Origin: Tanypteryx hageni
Taxonomy: Eukaryota; Arthropoda; Insecta; Odonata; Petaluridae
NCBI GenBank assembly: GCA_028673005.1
Contig: CM054113.1
Span: 211,287,504-211,351,503, forward strand
DNA length: 64,000 nucleotides
Direction of reading: 5' to 3'
Under the pieces are notes generated by a model. The model saw only the letters and a program-made list of their open reading frames with translations. It was not told where the DNA came from and did no database searches. The position numbers and the translations under genes were made by a program. Positions 59,465-64,000 of the stretch are shown here, in pieces. The first letter of the stretch is position 1. Each line of letters opens with the position of its first letter.

Positions 59465-61109
59465 CGCACGGGGATAATCCGATTCCCATTGCTATGTTTC
59501 CTTCGGCTGAATTACAGGCACTTCCAAGACACTTGAGGCACATCACGATCCGTTTCATCACTCGAAACGGATTGAAGTCGTTGTGCTGGATGATATTTTA
59601 CAATCGGACGTAAGGGGACCAGTCTCCCTCAGTTTGTTGAAGGGTAGCCAGCTGGCCTCGGGCTTTAGGAAAGGCCTCGAAAAAAAAGGATGGGCGGTCA
59701 GCATCGGGTCTGACGTGTAAAGATTAGGCGTACGGTATTGGAGGGCAGTCGGAGAAAGGCATGGGAGAAAGATTTTCACGGCGACGACGAGGAATCTGCG
59801 AGTCGTGTGCGAGGATAAGAGGTATTTTGCGAATATCACTATCATCGTTGTTTTATGCTTACATGGAGATTATAGAAGACTTTTAATTTATCGGCCCTTG
59901 TGCAAATAAAATGATTTCCTGTGGGAAGTGACTAGAGATTTTCAAACAAATTATCAGCCATTCTCACTGCCAGAGGTGGTGATTTTTTAACGACGTGCTT
60001 TAAAAAATGACGTGCTATCGATTTCCCTTCGAGAAATAACAGGTCGGTAAGAATCGCTTAACAAACGAGGACGCAAAATTATTTTTTGAATGATTTCTCA
60101 TGAATGGATCAGCTAGGTTTTTTTTATTATTTCGAGAAAATTTTTGTGCTTGTTTCGTTGGTTCCATAGATGGCGCGAATTAAAATGCCCATATTTGTAA
60201 CAGAATATGGATTTTACGACAATGTAATGGAATTAGGTACTTTTTAAAACGTTCGTATTTTAATGTCTTGAAACAATATTTATTCATGAAATGAGTCAAA
60301 TTCTTGATTGAATTGAATTATTAACACTATAGATGATTTCGGGCGAAAATTTTATCGAATAACAATCTATATTTTTATATAAATAAAAGTGGCTCATTTT
60401 CATTATATTCAATTGTTAAAGCTGTTACTTTGTAGAAACGCAAAGCGTCGAAATCTAGATTGAGTCTCTTAATAAAGTATTATAGGATTTTTTTACAAAG
60501 TAATAATATTTAATCATTTATCGCTCCATTTGATGAATTCAGCGTTATTAATTTCGTGAAATCAATCAAATTCATTCTTTTGCGATTTCACACTTTTACG
60601 GTGGAAAAAGGTATCTTTCGAGCGTGGCGAAAATTTGAAGCTATGCGGTGAGACCCGACCAAAAAAATACCAGTATTGGCTCTGGAGAGCCGCGACGATC
60701 TGGAATTCTAAAGTGCCTTTTTCACGCCTCATCCTTCCGTCGCATTTGGCACAGAATCACACGTTGTAACGGGCCATCCCAGAACAGTTTATCATCAATT
60801 ATATCGCATTACCAGTTACACGTCTTGCCAATTGTCTGTCAAAGAGTTTTTTTTCTCCGGCTATCACCGCTCCCAAAATAAACCAAAAGACGGAACAAAA
60901 CGAGGAGTACCGGCGAAACTCCGAACTTACTCCGCTAATTAGTCATGACCTTCCGAAATAGAAACGGAGATGATCTAATTTTACAAAAAAATACCTGCCA
61001 ATACGTCCGAACTCATCCGGGTTAAAAATACGTTTCATCAATCTTGTTTGAGGGCAAGATGATTGGTTCTTCGTGGTCGGAGCGTAAGAGATTAGTCCTC
61101 GCGAAGAGA
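59462..61109. other. Non-coding stretch, nothing recognised
   Basis: No gene or recurring repeat recognised. Confidence 0.4.
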
Positions 61110-61375
61110 AAACCCTTCACCTCGACCATCCCTCCCCTCCCTCCCCCCTCCTCACTTCCCTCCTTCCCCTTCGGCAATATCCTCCCTCCCCACACCCCTT
61201 TAAGAGTACCAGGTGCGCCCAAAGCGAGCCACAGGTGCGAAATCGGAATGAAGATGAGTGATGGGGTCACGGAGACGGCGGGATGGGGTGGGAGGAAGGA
61301 GGAAAAGAGGGAGGAGGAGGAGAGGGAAGAAAGAGGGAGAAGTGGGTGGATTCGAGGTGAGGTGGCGAAGTGGAG
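61110..61375. repeat. CT tract followed by GA tract
   Basis: Pyrimidine-rich at 61120-61200, purine-rich at 61255-61375. Confidence 0.65.
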
Positions 61376-62180
61376 GGAATTTCGCGCGGGGCGTGGCCAG
61401 ACACCCTACATATGGTGCCTTTTTCAGCATATCTGGTTCACGACATGGTCGGGTCAAGTACGTATCCAAGGATTTCGTTGATGGGGGTTGTAAAAGAGGA
61501 TTGTCGGTTATCGGCGCAGTGTTTTTTTTCTGCGGGGATGGGTTGGGTGGGTCTGCGCACCCTGCACATGTCATTCATTCTCCGGGGGTATCTGGTTAAC
61601 GATTTGCCAGGACATGATTTCGTGCGCAGGAAATTTTCATAAGGATAAAGTGTCGTATGGGGAGCAAAGAGGAAGTTCAATGAGAGACGCATCCTGATAA
61701 TGGCTCTTTAGCAACGATTTTGTGATATCAGGGTTAGGATTTGTTTAATTTTTCGGGATTCGGATTGAAAGGCTACTATTACAATGGGAAATGTTTTGGT
61801 CGAAATGAATATATTGATTAGAATTTGTCATATATGATGGTTAGCCAATCTCTTTAAAAACATTTGGAACCGCTCAGGCAAGAAATAATATATGAATTTA
61901 GGAAACTCTGATCTAGACACAGCTTTGTACTATCTATAAAAAATAAAATTCCGGCTATGGCTACATAAGATTATTGAAGTTGGTGATACGATTCAGGATA
62001 AATTAAACATCTAACTTTACTTAATACACCAATCGCCAACATTCATCTCCTCAACTGACAGCGATCCGAAGATATGATGGACCACATTAGTAAGAATTAT
62101 AGCTTTATTGAAAACTAACGTTTCTTCTCGCCTAAAAAGGCAAGTTTTCGGACACCTCCAGCATATACAGATCAAAAACC
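61376..62180. other. Non-coding stretch, nothing recognised
   Basis: Two overlapping plus frames cover 61376-61642 without a recognised motif. The rest is AT-rich. Confidence 0.35.
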
Positions 62181-62460
62181 TTGACTATAAACCCAAGAAG
62201 ATTCATAAGTTTTGGAAGACTCGAAAAAGGAAAAGCTATACATGCCGGTAATGGATCAAAGTCAACAAGCGCAATCGAAAGATTGAAGAAACTGAAATGC
62301 CAATGGGCCAGACATATTCAGAAGAAGTGGCCATCGATAGACAGATACATTATTTATTGCGGCCAAAGAGATTTGAAGTGACCAAAAAGGAGATCAAACA
62401 AAAGGCGGGAAGAAAAAGCAACAGAGTTTGCTGATTTTAATTTGAAGAGACGACTTATGG
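62181..62460 (+). pseudogene. RTE-like LINE reverse transcriptase C-terminus, broken
   Basis: The plus frame reads GSKSTSAIERLKKLKCQWAR then HIQKK. It closely follows the RTE-type pattern TDVIERI-KLKWQWAGHIAR found after the reverse transcriptase domain. The frame ends at a stop at 62381. Shifting frame near 62340 gives RQIHYLLRPKRFEV and then QKAGRKSNRVC, in the position of the family's C-terminal part. At least one frameshift and further stops break it. The catalytic domain is absent. No target duplication or tail could be set. Confidence 0.6.
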
Positions 62461-63339
62461 ACTAGGGTGGACAGACGAATCAAGTACATGCCCAACTAAA
62501 GTGATACTCAGGTGGAGAATTACATGGAAACATGTAAGAAGAGACATAAAAATAAGTTACATGAATTTTTCGCCAGGTAAAAAAATGATTCACTACAAAG
62601 ACACGGCGATAACTTCTTATTAAGGCGATTCTCAAATACAACGCGTCAGGGGATGGAAACGTCATACCCAAAAATAAAATCGTAAATCTGTTAGCTTGGC
62701 GTACGTGAAAGAAATTTCAAGACAAAATAAATCGTTTTTTATGCCTCCGATATTTAAAATAAATAATATGGTGTGCTTAAGCTAAGGAATTCAGCAATAT
62801 CCAAACTTCAGAGAAAATAAATCCGATATTAATGAGCTTTTCACTGAATTATTGGCAGCCTAAAATTAAAAAAATATGCGTTCAAGAATAATCTTTTGCA
62901 ACAAAATATATCCATAACAAGGTATAGTTGTATGTGCATCAAGCACACCAACGTCTCCAAATTTCTAACATGTTTATCAAACCTATAAAAACAAGAAGAT
63001 CGAAACAGAACTTATGATATAATTAATACTACTTTCCATTTAATCATTCATTTAATACTTATATTGGCTTTATTAGCTTTCAAGTCATTGCTGATATGTA
63101 GCTCTTTGTGTTCCCAAATTTCATAATTTAGAGCGTTATAAAATACTACAAATACAGAATATTAAATTTATCACGCGTATTTGTGCCGCAAAAATAACGC
63201 GTGTACGTATTAGAATATACCGAATCTGAGTCCAACAATAGTTGTTGCAATGGCAACACTCTCGTAATGAGTGATAAAACTGAAATATCGCCAGTATTTG
63301 CGCAAAATTCTAAGAAATACGATCGATAAGCTAAATTAT
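62461..63339. other. AT-rich non-coding stretch
   Basis: No gene recognised. The first part may still belong to the decayed LINE. Confidence 0.4.
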
Positions 63340-63690
63340 AAGATAAAAATTAGAATCTCCATCCCTTTCCTCAGAGAATAGTACAAAACTCGCTCCGATT
63401 TTACAATTGTAAGATATTTTAATTTGCATGAGAAAATTGCCCTGTACGATGGATTTTAGATTTCCCATGTAAATCAAATGGGAAGGATAGTTCCTGGAAT
63501 CGATCCCGAGACTTCAATCTTCGCAACAAAAACTATCCTCGGGAGCTCGGCTCATGTAGCAAGAAATTTCCACTAAGTTTCATGAAAATCGGTCAATTGG
63601 TTCAAAAGTTAATAGGGGTGACCGACAGACAGACAGAAACAACGACAAAACTAGAAGCCTATTTCCATTCTGGAAAAAGGCATCGAATCT
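63340..63690. repeat. Dispersed repeat with a 3'-end-like tail
   Basis: AAGTTTCATGAAAATCGGTC, then CAATTGGTTCAAAAGTTAAT and a short ACAGACAGACAG run, is a common 3'-end style in arthropod dispersed repeats. Upstream, the TTTCCCATG-GGGA-GGAATCGATCCCGAGAC block resembles blocks in Helitron copies A and C (near 21391-21460 and 23730-23790), so the families share a module. Confidence 0.5.
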
Positions 63691-63767
63691 TTTCTTACCT
63701 AGATGATGCACTGGTGTAAAAATTGAACAATGCTGAATGATGAAATATTTTTAAAAAATGTTGAAAG

Positions 63768-64000
63768 AGGGTGGCGGAGTGGTAAGAGCGTTAGCCTTCC
63801 ACGCGGTCTCAGGTTCGAATCAGGCAAAGGTCGGATTTTTCAACCTGGCATCGTCCCGTCCCCTACTTGTGTGCTTTGAGGAGACCGCGCAAGTCAGCGC
63901 TCCGTCCTTCGGAAGGGACATTAAGCAGTTGGCCCCCTTGGCGCTCTTCGTTAAGAGTAGGCTAATGCCAGCACCGGGTTTCCCTCCTCCATTCTGTATG
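63768..64000 (+). mobile_element. tRNA-derived SINE, copy 2, cut by window end
   Basis: The head reads GGGTGGCGGAGTGGTAAGAG (A box within) and, about 40 bp on, CAGGTTCGAATCAGG (B box), fitting an RNA polymerase III internal promoter. The body matches the copy at 17011-17257 to the last bases of the window, including CTTCGGAAGGGACATTAAGC and GTTTCCCTCCTCC. The promoter boxes are better preserved than in copy 1. The continuous similarity past the tRNA head shows it is a SINE. Confidence 0.85.

Noticed and set aside
60436..60480. A Penelope-like end from GCAAAGCGTCGAAATC
   Set aside because: No CTGANGA box upstream and no sister copy in the window.
63768..63830. A tRNA gene
   Set aside because: A and B boxes are present, but the sequence continues as a repeat shared with 17011-17257 and no clean cloverleaf with acceptor stem can be drawn.

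Overview
The window is eukaryotic nuclear DNA, most likely from an arthropod and plausibly an insect. I cannot name the species. It is AT-rich background broken by very long polypyrimidine and polypurine tracts, long (TA)n arrays, degenerate minisatellites and many decayed transposable elements. There are no operons, no ribosome-binding-site-led genes, no tRNA or rRNA genes and no complete protein-coding gene. Nearly every open reading frame longer than 60 codons is a Ser/Leu/Pro-rich or Arg/Glu/Gly-rich reading of the CT or GA tracts. The window behaves like a gene-poor intergenic or intronic region.

Layout. 1-12 kb: AT-rich sequence alternating with CT tracts (1.3-2.8 and 4.1-4.7 kb) and GA tracts (5.4-5.8, 8.5-9.1 and 9.7-10.3 kb), plus one Penelope-like terminal unit between two (TA)n arrays (1.9-2.1 kb). 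12-20 kb: a head-to-head pair of hammerhead-like Penelope ends (12.2 kb), a SINE trace, a CT tract, a candidate membrane-protein exon (15.0-15.2 kb, minus), a tRNA-derived SINE (17.0 kb) and a hAT MITE with a perfect 8-bp target duplication (17.4 kb). 20-25 kb: a cluster of four non-autonomous Helitron copies, one carrying a nested hAT MITE, with a Penelope-like foldback between copies A and B. 29.0-31.1 kb: a 2.0-kb hAT-type element with perfect 8-bp target duplications and a nested LINE fragment. 34-45 kb: small TIR elements, a 16-bp minisatellite (39-40 kb), a candidate EF-hand exon (40.2-40.3 kb, minus), an unclassified interspersed repeat (41.7-42.5 kb) and another hAT MITE (44.8 kb). 46-55 kb: long CT, GA and G-rich tracts and a candidate Pro-rich PPPY exon (53.3-53.4 kb, plus). 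56.2-56.4 kb: a nearly perfect palindrome, flanked by a 14-bp duplication, that contains a complete type I hammerhead ribozyme core. 59-64 kb: a (TA)n array, an RTE-like LINE fossil (62.2 kb), a dispersed repeat and a second copy of the tRNA-derived SINE cut by the window end.

The most notable signal is that three unrelated-looking families of short repeats (12.2 and 20.2 kb; 1.9 and 21.8 kb; 56.2 kb) all carry hammerhead-ribozyme-like cores, and each family has at least one copy in head-to-head inverted arrangement. This fits fossil termini of Penelope-like retroelements. It is established that Penelope-like elements carry hammerhead motifs in their terminal repeats and are often found as partially inverted copies. 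Applying that to these loci is my inference from motif reading. The three candidate exons have splice-site-like borders but no recognised orthologue and lie on different strands, so they cannot be joined into one gene from this window.
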